Shown in pieces: positions 1 through 12,888 of a stretch of DNA of 64,000 nt. The translations under genes and the position numbers were made by a program. Source of the stretch: Chanos chanos (Eukaryota; Chordata; Actinopteri; Gonorynchiformes; Chanidae); contig NC_044503.1 of the NCBI RefSeq assembly GCF_902362185.1, positions 25,119,484 to 25,183,483 on the forward strand, written 5' to 3'. The notes below the pieces were generated by a model. That model saw only the letters and a list, made by a program, of their open reading frames with translations, was not told the origin of the DNA and ran no database searches. Each line of letters opens with the position of its first letter. Position 1 is the stretch's first letter.

Positions 1-1237
1 CTGCCATGTGTCAGCTCACCCTGTCCTAGAACATAGCCATGTATTCATGCTTAGAGATCTATGAATTATTCATAATTATGATTTGCACATTCATCAGGTT
101 GGAACTTTATGTCCTGCTATTGGATAGACACCACCAAACTCCTCCCTCTGAGCTGCTGATTATGCATATTCATCTCACTGAGTGTTTTCTGTTTTGCTAT
201 TGGACATACAGTGGCGGGCCCCTCCCACAACAGCCACTGAGCACCTGTTAAAGAGCAGGTTTCTTGAGGATTTCATGCACAAGCCTCTCTTTCGAAAGTT
301 AGCAGTGATACATGAGCAGACTAGGGGAGCTAATATTTTTCGAGGGGGTTAACACACTCCCCTGCCCTGAATCAGTTGCCAGCCAGCGAGGAAATGCCAC
401 TAGTTTGGCAAATAGACACGCACTTGCTCAGACCCACAGAACCAAAAGCCAAGTGGTTTGTTTTTGTCGAGTATTCTTAAAAGTTGTGGAAGGGTCCACT
501 TATTTTGCCTTTTCTCTTTTGTGTCACATTAGTCTGTCAGCTGCTAATGAACGCGCTGCTGTGTCTAGGCCGTCGCACTGACGATTCAAACCTGATCTTT
601 AAGCCTGCTTGTGAGTGAAGTTGTTCTTATCAATTAGCTTAAGAGCCCTGGATAAAGATGAAGTATTCAGAGACAAACAATAAGTGACTGTGTGTTTGAA
701 ACCAGCTGAGCTGCTGAAGATTGTAATGGGGTTAGTTTGAGGAACCCCTTACTCTTTTACCCCCCTCACATAAGGCCTCAGTCGTTCTGGCCTGGCTTGG
801 GACAGATCAACTGCTCTCTACTGCTGTAGATAGTGGACAGAGAGTGCCCCCTACTGGCCAATATGAGTTAGTTTTTTTTATCGAGTATGTTAAACTGAAT
901 AGTTTTTATTCATTTTAACATAATTTTATGGATGTTCCTTGTTATAACTTTGTGATTTTATAACTATATATCTCAGGTTTGTGGTTCATCTATATTTTTC
1001 CTTTCTCTGTTTTTTCCTCCTTTTGTCAAACTTTTTCACTTGAGGCAGTTGAAACTTGAAGAGGACAGGCAAAGTGACTTGTGATTTAGAGCTAAGGAAT
1101 TGATTTTTTTTTTTTGTGATGTTTAGCTGTACTGAAGAATGTTAGCTGAGCCCAACTATGAAGTATTGAGTGTACACTGGCAACGATTTCTGAAGCTCTG
1201 TGTGCGTGTGTGTGTGTCTTTGTGTGTGTTTTTTCAG
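1..1237 (+). other. znrf2 intron, 3' part
   Basis: No exon is recognisable before the znrf2 acceptor at 1235-1237, so I read this as intron of znrf2 entering from the left edge. Positions 75-205 hold a diverged direct duplication with octamer-like and CCAAT motifs (see findings). Positions 846-857 match the CTCF core in reverse orientation. The rest is AT-rich with T-runs and a TG repeat just before the acceptor. The short open frames here resemble no protein I know. Confidence 0.6.
846..857 (-). promoter_or_regulatory. CTCF-like core motif
   Basis: The 12-mer GCCCCCTACTGG fits the reverse complement of the CTCF core consensus (CCASYAGRKGGC) at every position. Consensus matching is the only evidence. 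A 12-mer can occur by chance, so occupancy is unproven. Confidence 0.3.
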
Positions 1238-1600
1238 AGGATGTGCTGAGTAAAGACACAGGGGAATGTGCAATATGCCTAGAGGAACTGGTCCAGGGTG
1301 ATACGATTGCTCGTCTACCATGTCTCTGCATTTACCACAAAGGGTAAGAATTGCTCACTGAAAACCTCTCAAACCACTGTCTGCATGTTTCCCTCTGTCT
1401 GTGTGTCTGTGTCTGTGTGTGCACGTGTGTGCGCGCGTGTGTGTTTGCATGCATGTGTGTGCCCATTTGTTTGTTTGTGTTAGTGAGTGTGAGTGACTAT
1501 AATGCTCTCTCTCTCTCTCTCTCTCTGCTCTTCTTCACACAGTTGTATTGATGAGTGGTTTGAGGTGAACAGGTCATGTCCAGAGCACCCGTCTGATTAA
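1238..1600 (+). CDS. znrf2: zinc and RING finger 2, E3 ubiquitin ligase (3' end of gene)
   Basis: Last two coding exons: 1238-1343 and 1543-1600, with stop TAA at 1598-1600. They encode the C-terminal 54 residues. The exons join in frame (AAA GG|T TGT) across a GT-AG intron. The RING core is visible as CAICLEEL, then LPCLCIYHKGC, then WFEVNRSCPEHPSD at the C-terminus, giving the Cys/His ligands of a RING-H2 domain that recruits an E2. ZNRF1 and ZNRF2 share this tail. I prefer znrf2 because EDVLSKD-GECAICLEEL matches it and because nod1 and ggct follow, as in human 7p14. The family is N-myristoylated and acts on endosomal, lysosomal and synaptic membranes, but that N-terminal part lies left of the window. 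After the stop, a good donor (GGACAG|gtaaca, near 1624) suggests that the 3' UTR continues in a further exon. Confidence 0.88.
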
Positions 1601-2572
1601 GGAGCCCCTCCTCCGTTTGGACAGGTAACATCAGTCTGTCCTGAACCGTACTCTACTCTCTGCCTGTATAAGTGGGTATGAATCATTTCATTCACTGGGC
1701 TCTGGGCATGTTTGTTAGGTCTTATGTAAGAACCCTCTCGCTGATAAAGGTGGAGCTCTGACTAAAGCAGCGGAAAGTGACTCATGCTGTAAAAACATTT
1801 CAGCAGTAAAGCGAAGGAACTGAGATTTTGACTTGATGTTTGCCTGTTGTTTTTTTTCTTGTTGTTGTTGTTGTTGTTGTTGTTGTTTTTTGTTTTTTCT
1901 ATCCTTTTTGAGGAGGGAATAACTCTCTAACACGTAAACAGGCGTGTTTAAAACGTAATGTCTATCTTCATGGTTGCAGCAGAAACATTGTTGGAGTTTA
2001 AATTTATCCTGTCACACAAAGTTCCACTTTCTAGTTCTGTATTTCAGTGCCTGTAGTTATGGTATGGTTGTATTATGTCCCGTTTACATTTTTCTTTCTC
2101 TTCTTCCTTTTTTTTGTATTTGCCTTGTTCCAGGTCACCTTTTCCACAATTAAATGTTCTCCTCCTCAAACAGACAGTAATGTGAATTTCACCTTCCTCT
2201 ACACCTTTCCCATCGCCCGGGAAACACACCTGGACACTGTGACTGTAGCCAGAGGACGGTGACTAAGAACAAGAGGAATTTCAGCTTGTCTCTCTCTCTC
2301 TCTCTCCTCACTTCGGTAGCACCTCCCACTTTCTCGCCTTCCCTGCTTCCCTGTTCCTGGTCGTCATGGCGACCCCACCGTGCCAAAACTCTATGAAGCA
2401 ATCTTCAGGGAAATTTTCTCTCTATGCTGATAGACTTTTTTTTTCCAAACTCGACTCAAATCTCTTCCCACATGGAAATAAAGGAACTTTTTAAGAGCAA
2501 ATCAATATCAGAGGGTCGCACCACTTCTTGCCTCTACGAGATCATACAATCGTCTCTGTTTATGCGATGCTG

Positions 2573-2604
<32 letters not shown>

Positions 2605-5600
2605 TCTTTATCTCTGTCTCTCTCTCTCTGTGTTGCACAACCGTCCAATCAGGAAACGATTGAGGAGGTCAAACTCCACCACTGTGGATTTATATGTACA
2701 AGGTCACTTGACCTTCTCACCACCCGCGGACTTTCTGGCATTTCCATTCATTGGCCATGCCTCTCAGACTGAGCTCTGATTGGCTGAGCCGCAGACTCAC
2801 TCGCTCAGCACTCCCACCCTCCTGCCTTCTTATTGGACACCAGTCTGTTGTGGCTTCTCACATCTTTTTATCGAGGGACGATGGCTGATTGTACACAAGG
2901 ACTTTTTTTTTGTGGGGAAGGAATGGAGATGACTGTTCTGATGCTTCCTCCTTGACTGTGTTTAACTGTGCCTTCACTTTTGGATTCCCCCTTGTGGGGG
3001 GGTTCTCGACAGCGGGCAGAGCTGTTCCTGGGGACAGGACGGAATGGATCCCCCCCCCCCTCCTCCCTCCAACCCGGACACCCTCATCCCCCCGCCCCGT
3101 GCCCGCCGATGCTGCGTCTGGAAATGAAGGGGACAGAGTGGCCCGACTGAATGTAACCCCTGATTCAGTGCAGCCCTGCTTGGTCCTCATAGCCATATTG
3201 AGATTAGAAGTGCCCTGCAACCACGCGCCCAACATGAACCCGGCCCCTTTAAGTCACTCTCTCCCCTGCAAGCGTGTCACAACTGTTGCCATAGCAGCAG
3301 TGGTAGCTGACCGACCCACACCCCCCAGGGAAAAACCCTTCACCCTTTCCCCAACTGTACACCCTAACCCTGCCTGCCCCACCCAGCCACCCCGGGGTGG
3401 AAAATGTCTCCCACACCTGCTGGACTTTTAGCAATATCCGTCGTCGGGGACATGAGGCCGTTCCCGCTGATCCCGAGCGTGTTTAAAGGATCCATCCTAA
3501 GGAGGGGGGGATGGGGGCGCTACACATACTGTAACTGAAACTGTCTTTTTCTTTTTTTTTTCCCACAGGGTTCATCGCATCTTTTTTGTTTGTTTGTTTG
3601 TATTTGCCATTTTCATAATTCTGATGATTTATGCAAATTGATTTGAATATGATTTGTGCAAATTTCCAGTCATATGAATCATATTTGTTGTTGTTGTTTT
3701 TTTTGAAAGAAGTAGAAACACAGGTTCGGGCCTTAAATGAAAATCTAGCTGATACTTCCACACTTCTGTATTGCTTGTTCAGACTTAGGTTCATATGCTT
3801 TCATCATACTCTGTCCTCTGTCAAGAAAATGATCCAAATAATCACATTCACTCAACCAACCAACTGATCAATTAGTTAACTGCATAGCATGTTATTTTAC
3901 TTAGTCATCCAATCCAGTCATGCACAGCAAGTTGAGTTAGAACTATAGGATCTGTAGCATTCTGACTACATCTCACCTTTACTGATAAACAAGGGATGTT
4001 CCAAAGGAAGTCTATGGGATGATATCTGTAGGATTCGGCCCAATCATCTTTCTTTTGGGGTAGGGGTGGGGGGGGGGGGTTTGTCAGTCAGATTTGTCAG
4101 AAAACATTCATTGAAAGCTAGTGGAATGTTCAACATATCAAAAACTTTGGCTGAACACATTTCAGATTCTTTTCTATGTTCTAAGCATTGGAAAGTACTT
4201 GAATAAAAGTGTGTTTTGATTGAATTTGACTTGCTAAGAATACGCTGCTACATATATTACATAAATGATTCATTTCTCTATCCTTTTTTTTTTTGTAAGA
4301 GCAAATGTTAAATAACTTTAGAAATATATAAGGAAAAATTAAACAAGGGATATGTTTTGTAGAAAACAATGCTTTTACAATCTCTTTGAGTTTTTTTCAG
4401 AAACGTGTCCTTTTTTTTTTCGGCTGAATCATGTAGATAGATCGATTCATTAGTGGGACGTTTGTGAATGATAATGAACCAGTTTTCATATTGAAATTCA
4501 ACGTTACCAGTCAGTCCGGCACCACCCCGCCAAGTTCTGCCCAGCAGAAAGGTTGTGGTCTAAAAGGTCAGCGGCTGCTGAGAACGAACGAACAGAAATG
4601 AAATTCGAGTCGTCTGAACTGTTGTAAGACTAAAGTGCCATCGTGGGTTGTTTTTTCTTTGTTTTTGTTTTTTTTAAATGCTGCTAAACGTGTTTTTGGA
4701 GAGGTCACAGTCAGTCGCGTGAAACAGAATCTTCTTTCCCAGCGCTCTGCTTGCGTTAACCTTCAGTTCTTATTAGAATACATCTGAGCTGAAGAGCTCT
4801 CTTTTCCCGCCAAAGCTTGTGTGTTTTCCAATTGGCCGGGAAGTGCTCTCCCTGAAAGATCAGGTAAGAAAAAGCACTCAATTTGGGGGGGGGGGGGGGG
4901 GGATGGATCATTAGAAAATCGCTGGGCACAGAGACATGTGTAATGGTGTGCAGCTTTATTGCTCGAGAACAATTAGATGGTTTTCCTGGAATACTTTTAC
5001 TGAAGTTTCCTAGAATACTTTTCCTGAATGGCCTTCCCATACTATCTATCTGGGCTATGATCTGCAAAGTACCTTTCACTAGAAATCAACATTATCATTA
5101 TTGAATTCATATTTATAACCCATGAACCTTTTTTTCTGGACAGATTATATATGGCAAAAGTTTTCATAATTTTGCTGCTTTGTGCGAAAAGTCTGACTTG
5201 AGCAGATCTGAGCCCAAAACTGTCCAACTGAATCAAGTTTTTTTTTTTTATGTTAATTCTTGCTGCACTCAGTGAGGCTTGCTCATCACATGGGGCAATA
5301 CTTGATGTTCCTACTCAGCAGTAATAAAAAAAAATGTGTCAGTGTATTACTAATAACATATTGGGTAACATTCTGAAATGACAGACTCATTGAATATAAG
5401 AAGACTTGCAAGGACACGTCCTACGTTTCCCATGGTACCTCTGTGACAGGCCAATAGGACACACTTAGATGATCATCAACTTTTTTTTTTTTTTTTTTTT
5501 TGGTTAAGATCTAGGTAATACAGTATGTTGTAACATTCCATTTATGTAAAGAAATATGTACAGAGATATGAAATTAAAAGAGCAAAATCTTTTGAAGCAC

Positions 5601-6761
5601 AGATATTTCTGTGTCTGTCTTGTGCTGTGTGTGAGTCAAAACATGGCTTTTGAGTGTTACAAGGAAGTAGATGGGTTTTACTGATAAACGATTGCAGAAC
5701 AAAAAATACACTAATACATAGGAAACATAGCCATAGCGTGTTCAGTGATGAGTGCATGTACCAGCTCACAGCTTTGATTGAAGTAAAATGCAAATTAGGC
5801 TAGAACCCGAACCATTCCTGATCTGTCCTGTGATTGGTCCAGCAAGGGTCTGGCCCAAACACACAATAAGCCTCTATTGGCCACACACTTTTCAGTTGCT
5901 TGTCCCAGGTGCTATTAACATCAGTTGCTATGTAAATAGAGTATTTTTCACATTTCACAGTCATGCAGTTAATTCATTCATTGTATAACACATTTTAAGA
6001 CAGTCATACTAAACGTAAACAACTTGGATCATTACTGAAATTCATTTGATTGGACCACTTTGAGTAAGTCCAGCCCATTTAAAAGAGCTATGTCTCGAGG
6101 TACTAATCAGTTAGTCTTCACAAGAAATTGAATGTCGTAAAAAATGTTGTTGACTTGATTCTTTATATAGGTCTATAAACTGACTGTTCTGTTAACCATT
6201 ATTTCATACTGAAGATTAAAACCTGGAAGGTCTAGAATAGATCTTGCCTGAATGCGAATAACAAAGACACAGCAAGAACGGAACAAAGATCATTTCCAGT
6301 GTTTGTTAGTGCAGGCCAAGTCAACTAAAACCACAGAATTGGAAAAATATTAATCGTACTGTTAAAACAGTGTTGAACTACAGAGTATGTGTGTGATAGG
6401 ATAATGCTTTAGGTTTTTTTTTTTTCTTAATGCCGTACGAAACAGTGGAATGTATTTCTGACCAAAGTACGGAAGGCTTGGCTCTTATGCTGACTCAAAA
6501 GAAAAAAAAACCTGTCAAACGATGTTATTTCACTTCATAAAGCCTATAAAACCTAAACCTACTGAGATAAAAAAAAAAAGACAAAAAATTAAATGACACC
6601 GCTTTGAGAACAGATTTCAAGTGGTGTGGTCAACACTACAGGGACTTGCTTTTGTGTACAGATCCGTATATTTAAAGAACACACGCATCATATACATAGT
6701 GTTTGTCCTTGGATACGATCGTCGTCGCTGTCATGTGGCACACCACAGAAGGGTGGTGTAT
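1601..6761. other. znrf2 3' UTR and intergenic DNA before the nod1 3' end
   Basis: No protein-coding gene is recognised. A possible 3' UTR exon of znrf2 begins after the acceptor TTCCAG near 2132. An AATAAA lies at 2477-2482, but GC-rich transcribed-looking DNA continues to about 3450. A CCAAT cluster and a nuclear-receptor-type palindrome lie at 2701-2836. Other contents are CT repeats (near 2575-2630), poly-G runs (4070-4080 and 4885-4902) and AT-rich sequence. The nod1 3' UTR must lie in the right part (below 6762), but I could not place its poly(A) signal. Open frames here are short and unlike known proteins. Confidence 0.5.
2701..2836. promoter_or_regulatory. IR2 nuclear-receptor palindrome with three CCAAT boxes
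   Basis: AGGTCA-ct-TGACCT at 2701-2714 is a perfect inverted repeat of the nuclear-receptor half site with a 2-bp spacer. ATTGG (reverse CCAAT, NF-Y type) follows at 2750-2754, 2779-2783 and 2832-2836. The cluster lies in probable znrf2 3' UTR or just downstream and may mark a promoter or enhancer. The evidence is motif only. Confidence 0.3.
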
Positions 6762-8932
6762 TCAGGAGAAACGAAGCTTGGTTTGTGCCTCAAACAACTT
6801 TGCTTCCTCCTCAGAGATTCGGTTTCCTTTCATGCTGTGGATATGATGTGACCAATAAAGAAAAAGGAGGTTAACAGTACCAATTATTGTCAATGATTTA
6901 ATTCAGAGTACAAAGCAGCGACTGATTGTTAACGCTATGAGATGGATCACTCTCTCTGTCACGACTGTTTGCCATGTGAATGGCTTAACAAGCGGTTAAG
7001 GGTAAAAATAGCTAAAAGTAGGTCTTACCAGACTTCTTTCACTGACGAGTTTTGAGACAAGGCTTCGGCCAGAAGCCGAGCTCCGCTTACGGTCATCTGG
7101 TTATCAATCAACCTGTGGAAGTTTATAAAGCTTAGTCTATCTTTCCAAGATATCATATACAAACAAAACTGGGGGGTATTTTATAGAATGTCAGCTACAA
7201 TTTCTCTTTATTCTCACGAAACCATCTACAACCGATGATGAGATCAATAAGAAATGACAGGCTGATGGAGAATAAGGTGTTTAGTTCAAATAGCACATAA
7301 ACCGCTATCTATTACTATTTCTAGAGCTTTGTTAAGTTGCCAAAAAAATCCAGCACGTAGTCTGTTTGGCTTTGAAGTTGCAGCGGTTGAAAAAAAAAAC
7401 ACACCGCCTCAAACAGAAACTCACACCAAGTTGTAATCAACACCAGGGATTTTTTCTTGCTTTTTCCTCAAATCGTTTTAGGAAATTGGTGCAAGTCTTA
7501 TTGATCATCACGTGTGTGGTCATATTTGTATTGAAGGCAAATTGTCAGCCAAAGGCACTGAATAAGAATAAAAGAATTTACATGAGGTGTGTGAGTGCAG
7601 AGTTGGTCCTGAACGCCTCAGCAAGATCTGCCGCAGCATCATCGGAGATTTCATTCTGAATCAGCCTGAGTAAACAAATACAAGAAAAAAAAAAGAATGA
7701 AACGGAGAAACTATGGGTTTGTACATGTGCAGAACTCTTCAAGTTATGTACATATGTGCGCGGATGGGAAAACATATTATAATGAGGAAGTTTTGCTTGG
7801 TGACGTGAGCCTGTTTTAAACAAAGGAAATTTCCACAGGCGTATTTCCACTGACCAGCATGTACATATGTTTTAGCTTACATATGTACATATGTTTTAGA
7901 AATCCAAAAAGTACATCACTGTGCAACTTTTGGAGGCTGAAATGGAAATAACTTTAAATTTTGTCTTAAAGGTCAAATAGAAAAGCCACCGGTTTCATCT
8001 CACCTACTGTGAGAGGAAATGAGAACAAAGTTAGCCATGATTATACATCATATAAGAGGCATGAGAGGAAAAAGGTCTCTTTTTTTAACACGTTTGACGA
8101 ATTAAATATTGTCCGTTCAGAAATTCAATTCTAGGGCCAATATAGTTTTGAGTTTATTTTAATTTGCTGTGGGAAATGAGCAATTTTATGAAAAATAAAA
8201 AAACAAAAAAAAAAAAGTTTTCAGTCAGAAAACCATATGAGGTACTAACAAATTCCAAATTCAGGGTTACAATGAACTTATGTGTCAAAAAGCTTAGAGT
8301 TAGACCATGAACACTGATACAGCAAGAAAGAATTTTACTTTCAGTTTATACTTTTACTTTCGGTTTATTTATTTTCAATTTATAAGATGTTTTGAGTCTT
8401 TATTAAACGGCTGTAAAACACAAACTACCAGAAGATATGAAGGCTTGAGTTTTCCCTCAGTGCTCTCGCCAAGCTCCTCCCCCCAACAGAAGTGATGCCA
8501 TTTGCAGACAGGCTAAGGGAAAAAGAGATAAACTTTAGATAAGGTCAGGTCCTGGACAAGTGCGTGCGTGCGTTTGTGGCTGAGTGGGTGGGTGGGTGGG
8601 TGGGTTTGGGTATTCCAGTGGAATTCCCTGTTGCTGTCACATTTACCTGGGCTGCATCATAACATAAAAACTGAAGACTGAAGAGGTTGACGAGACTGGA
8701 TTCGATTAACAGGCTATACGTGACATCACTTAACAAAAACTGAAAGTAAGGGGAGGGAAGGTTTAGAATGCAACCGCACGTTTCAGGGAAATGGCCGACT
8801 GAACAATTTCCCCTGAGGTGGTGAAAATCTTCTTCGTTAAGGTGTTTCGGGTTGTGGGATGTGGGCTCTCCACAAAATGTTATCAATATAATAAAAAAAG
8901 GTTGTTCCTTTTTTAAAGTACAGGTTCTCTAC

Positions 8933-8985
<53 letters not shown>

Positions 8986-9889
8986 TAATAATGATAAGGA
9001 GTTGTGAGGAGTTCTTCAAAACTATTGTCTTTCCACACATTCAATATGTCCAATATTAAATCAGTCTAAAAGTCTCAGTGTTTACAGTTTGAAATGTATC
9101 TGAAACAGACTAAAGTAGCCTGATTGTTTAGACTGTCTAGGCTGCTTTTGCCTTTTTGAAAAGCTGGCAAGAACACACTGTGTTGAGAGTTGGTCCTTCT
9201 ACCATTGTAATTGAAACGTCACAATGACCCTATTAATCTTAACATTAAGCATCTCACACAGAAGGTCAAGTTTTTCCCCTGAGCAAATATAAGTACACAC
9301 ACATACATAAATACATAAGGCTTACCTAAGGTTGGTCAGGCTTGAGTGATTTTTCAGGGCTTCTGCAAAGGCACTTGCCCCTTCATCGCCCAGGTTGTTC
9401 CCCCACATCCTAAAATAAAAAAGAAATTATTTTCATTTCCTCACCGCCTGTTGGTAATTGAAATTAACCTGGAGACAACTGTGCAGCCCATGAGTGTCAA
9501 GTTCTTCCTGTTACAATTCAAAAAGACAAGAAAGTAAGAGATAAAACAAAAACAGGTCATAACATTGAGCAGACAAGCTTACCCGACATCAAATATAGAT
9601 TTGCTCTTCTGGATTGCACTGGCCAAGTATTTCCCACCTACACTCGTGATCTTGTTGCAACCAAGCCTACACAAAGATAAATCCACAAAGTTTTCATTTC
9701 ATTATAATTTCATCTGAACATTTGAATTTAGAAAGCTACTTTCCCACAGGTTAATGAAAAAAAACAAGAGGCAATGATTCCACTGAAAAGAAAAAAAAAA
9801 AAAAACGGCCGACCAACCAGCCAACCTACCGACCAACACGCAGACAGACAGACAGACAGACAGACAGATAGACAGATAGATAGATAGAC

Positions 9890-9929
<40 letters not shown>

Positions 9930-12278
9930 TATAGAATAGAATATAATAGGCATACTTAACAATCCGTATGGAAGGACATTCTTCAATAATCTGAGCAATT
10001 TGTTTGGCTCCGGCATCAGTGATCTGATTCTTGTACAGACTGTGAATGTGATTAAATGAGAGAGAGAGGGTCATTTTTAGAATGTTTACGAACATGGCAC
10101 AAAATATGAGCCGCGCTCACAGTTTATTCACTCACCCCAAGACCTGAACAACTTTGTGCTTTACAAGTTCCTCTGCCAAGACCTCAACGCCGCTGTCAGT
10201 GATCTGGTTCACACACAGCCTGAAAACACAGTTTTCTTTTCATTTGCAATAATCAGCAATACACAAATAAATGAATAAATAAATCAATATATATTCTTCC
10301 ACATCCCTTGAAAGAGTTCCACCGATGACCCACACACATTGATTCATAATCTCCTTACCTAACAGCTGTCATTTTACTGAAGGAAGGTTTGAGCAGTTTC
10401 ACACCGTAGTCACTGATGTTGTTATTGTCCATGTCCACGCCTATGCTCTTCTTGTGGTGATGTAGCACAAAGTTGAGAGCACTGCAGTCCGCAGAGAAGA
10501 CGTTGCAGAAAGCCAGCTTGATGTAATCAGCCGCAATGCCCTTTGCAGTCATCCGGGCTACATCCTCACTGTGCATCTCAAAAATACATCTGAGCATCCA
10601 GAGGAAGTTGGGCATCGCATGCACTTTACTGCCCTCTGTGAACGTGGTGTGACGGGGAAGACCCTTGAGATGCGACTTGACGCTGGTGGAAAGATAGGAC
10701 TTGAGAACTTCACGCTTTTTCTTCAACAAGACAGGGGGTACAAGGTGCTCAAGGAGCCCAGCATTGGTTTTAGAGAGTATGCCACATAGGTAGAGGTTGG
10801 TGAATTGAAAATGCTCTTGGTTCTGAAAAGGGTCCTTGCCCTTCGCGAGTGAGGACCTGCCAAAACAAGACATGCAAGGGAAACGGGAAATGTTCCTGTA
10901 CTCACATTCGGTAAAAAACTTGAGAATCTCGTTCGGGGCGATCTGGTTATCCATCACCAGAGAGAATGCAGCCATGAAGGCCTGGAGGGTAACGTGGAGG
11001 AATTCAAAGGTCGCAGAGTTTCCACAGGCATCATACTGACTGACAGGCCTGAGAAAGCCGACCTGAAGATTGTCCTCGCTAAGGCCGCAGGAAGCCACAT
11101 CCTCCTGGCTGAATACAAAGTTTCCCTTCTCCAAACCTAACAATGCCAGTTTACCAAAACCTCCAAGCAATTTCTCGCCAGTTTTAAATGTCTCGGCAGT
11201 GCACTTTGTGCTCCTTTTGAGAAGTCCTGGACGTGCAGTTGTGTGGCTGAGGAAAACCTCTGAGAGCAGGAAGAAGACGCTTGTAAGGGTCACACAAGAG
11301 TCTGTCAGCCCAAAGTCATCATATAAGGAGTGGAGATGTTTAAAACTCTTAAAAATAATCCAACAGAACAGAGGGATTGAACAGAGGCCACAGAGGTGAG
11401 GGTTGGCATCCAGTTGCAAAGTGACCACTTCGCGGTGCGCTCTCTCTGGAAAGTGCAACGCTGTGTATTTCTGCAGATGATCCGGTGAAAACCCTTTGAG
11501 GACCACTTTCTTCCTAATAACTCGGCTCTGGACTTCTGTGCCGGTGCGTGCCGTTAAGATCTTTCGTGAACCTTTGAGTAGTTTCCCGCAGAGAAGATTC
11601 ATTAAGACTAAGAGCGGATTCGTCCGTTCCTCAGGAGAAACCACCTCAGGCACGCTCTCCAAGTCAAAATCCGCTAGGATTTCATCGTAGCCGTCGAACG
11701 TGAAAAGAACAGTCCCTGGGAATCTCAGGATGTAGCTAAACACCTCATTATCAGGGTCCTGGTCTGGGTAACAGTTGTGCTTGAAGATCAGATCTTTGAG
11801 AGATATCTCGTCCGTTTGCTTGAAGGCACTGAACATTCGGCACCTGAACTTAAAGAAGAATTTGGCTCCTGTGTTCAGTTCCCTCCTGGACCACAAGTTC
11901 TGGATTTTCTGGAGCAGAATGGACTTACCCACCCCAGCATCCCCTGTGACAAAAATGGTCTCAGCCTGTTGGTTGAAGACCCCATGATCTTCAAAGAGCT
12001 CCTCCAGACTCTCCAAGTAGCCAAGACTCTCGCCCCGATCGTTCACAAGTTCCATTAGCGTGTCCGTGTAGAGGTCATCCAGACGAGTCTCCTCCCTCTT
12101 TGAGTAAGAGGCAATGAACTGAGTGTCTCGACCAAGCTCATGTCTGAGTTTCTCACAGTACTTGCTTACTAAGAGAACACAAGCACAAAGCTGATGTTAG
12201 ATTAGAATATTGACTATCAATTTAATTTTTGGTCTCCAAGAGATATTTAAAACACACTTTCTCTCTCTTTCATACACA

Positions 12279-12322
<44 letters not shown>

Positions 12323-12888
12323 TACTTACTGGGGTCAGTATTTACTACAGGTATTTCACGTATAGAGTCTGGAACATTGTATTGAATGTCTTCAAACCAG
12401 GGCCGGAGATCAATATACGCATCATAGGCTTCGTGGAGGATGTGAATGAAATACTGTGAGGCTTCTTCTCCCTTACTCTGGACTAGCTCCAAAATTTTAC
12501 GCACCTGTGCAAAGACACGATTTCTGCAACTCATCCTACAACAATCCTGCGTAAGCCATCCTTACTAGATAAAAACATGAGTAGCATAATTCATTGTCAG
12601 GTTTTGACACTGCACGCTGAGATGTTTTGCGCAAGACGTTATTGTAACAATGTATTCTATTGTGAAACGAGACAAGTTCGGACAAAGTACCTGGTCAGCT
12701 TTGGTTGCTGATCGCTGTATAATCTCAACGTCTTCAGTGCAGATGAATCCAGTGGACAGGAGATTATCCAGTATACACTTTGTATTCTTCACCTGCTCCA
12801 CAAGAAGTTCGCGGTGCAAAGTCAAAAGCTTTAGGGCGGAGACGGAAGCCTCCGTGGCTCCCTGCTCCTTGCCACATCCCATCTTCAT
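6762..12888 (-). CDS. nod1: nucleotide-binding oligomerization domain protein 1 (NLR, peptidoglycan sensor)
   Basis: Eleven coding exons, read from the right: 12691-12888, 12330-12504, 10359-12168, 10136-10219, 9956-10039, 9583-9666, 9326-9409, 8429-8512, 7582-7665, 7029-7112 and 6762-6834. They sum to 948 codons (947 aa; human NOD1 is 953). Exons 1-2 encode the CARD, which recruits RIPK2. The 1.8-kb third exon encodes NACHT, winged-helix and superhelical regions. Walker A is GDAGVGKS (about residues 200-207) and Walker B-like LFTFDGYDEI. Seven exons of exactly 84 bp each encode one leucine-rich repeat (for example VNQITDSG, KNQITDAG, CNKITSVG), and the last exon ends the array. LRRs sense iE-DAP-type peptidoglycan in the cytosol and CARD signalling activates NF-kB. 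The exon at 8429-8512 was recovered by its LRR pattern and donor. I chose the first ATG (12888); a second in-frame ATG lies two codons later. No break is seen. The intron after exon 2 holds a (CA)n and the intron at 9833-9930 a (CAGA)n array. Confidence 0.95.
9833..9930. repeat. (CAGA)n/(GATA)n microsatellite in a nod1 intron
   Basis: Tetranucleotide CAGA units with some GATA units fill the intron immediately downstream (minus strand) of the second LRR exon, ending about 25 bp from its donor. It encodes nothing. Confidence 0.9.
12281..12318. repeat. (CA)19 microsatellite in nod1 intron 2
   Basis: An uninterrupted CA dinucleotide run that ends about a dozen bases from the donor of nod1 exon 2 (exon end 12330, read on the minus strand). 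Confidence 0.95.

Noticed and set aside
10571-12058. Several + strand frames across the large nod1 exon
   Set aside because: Antisense shadows of nod1 exon 3.
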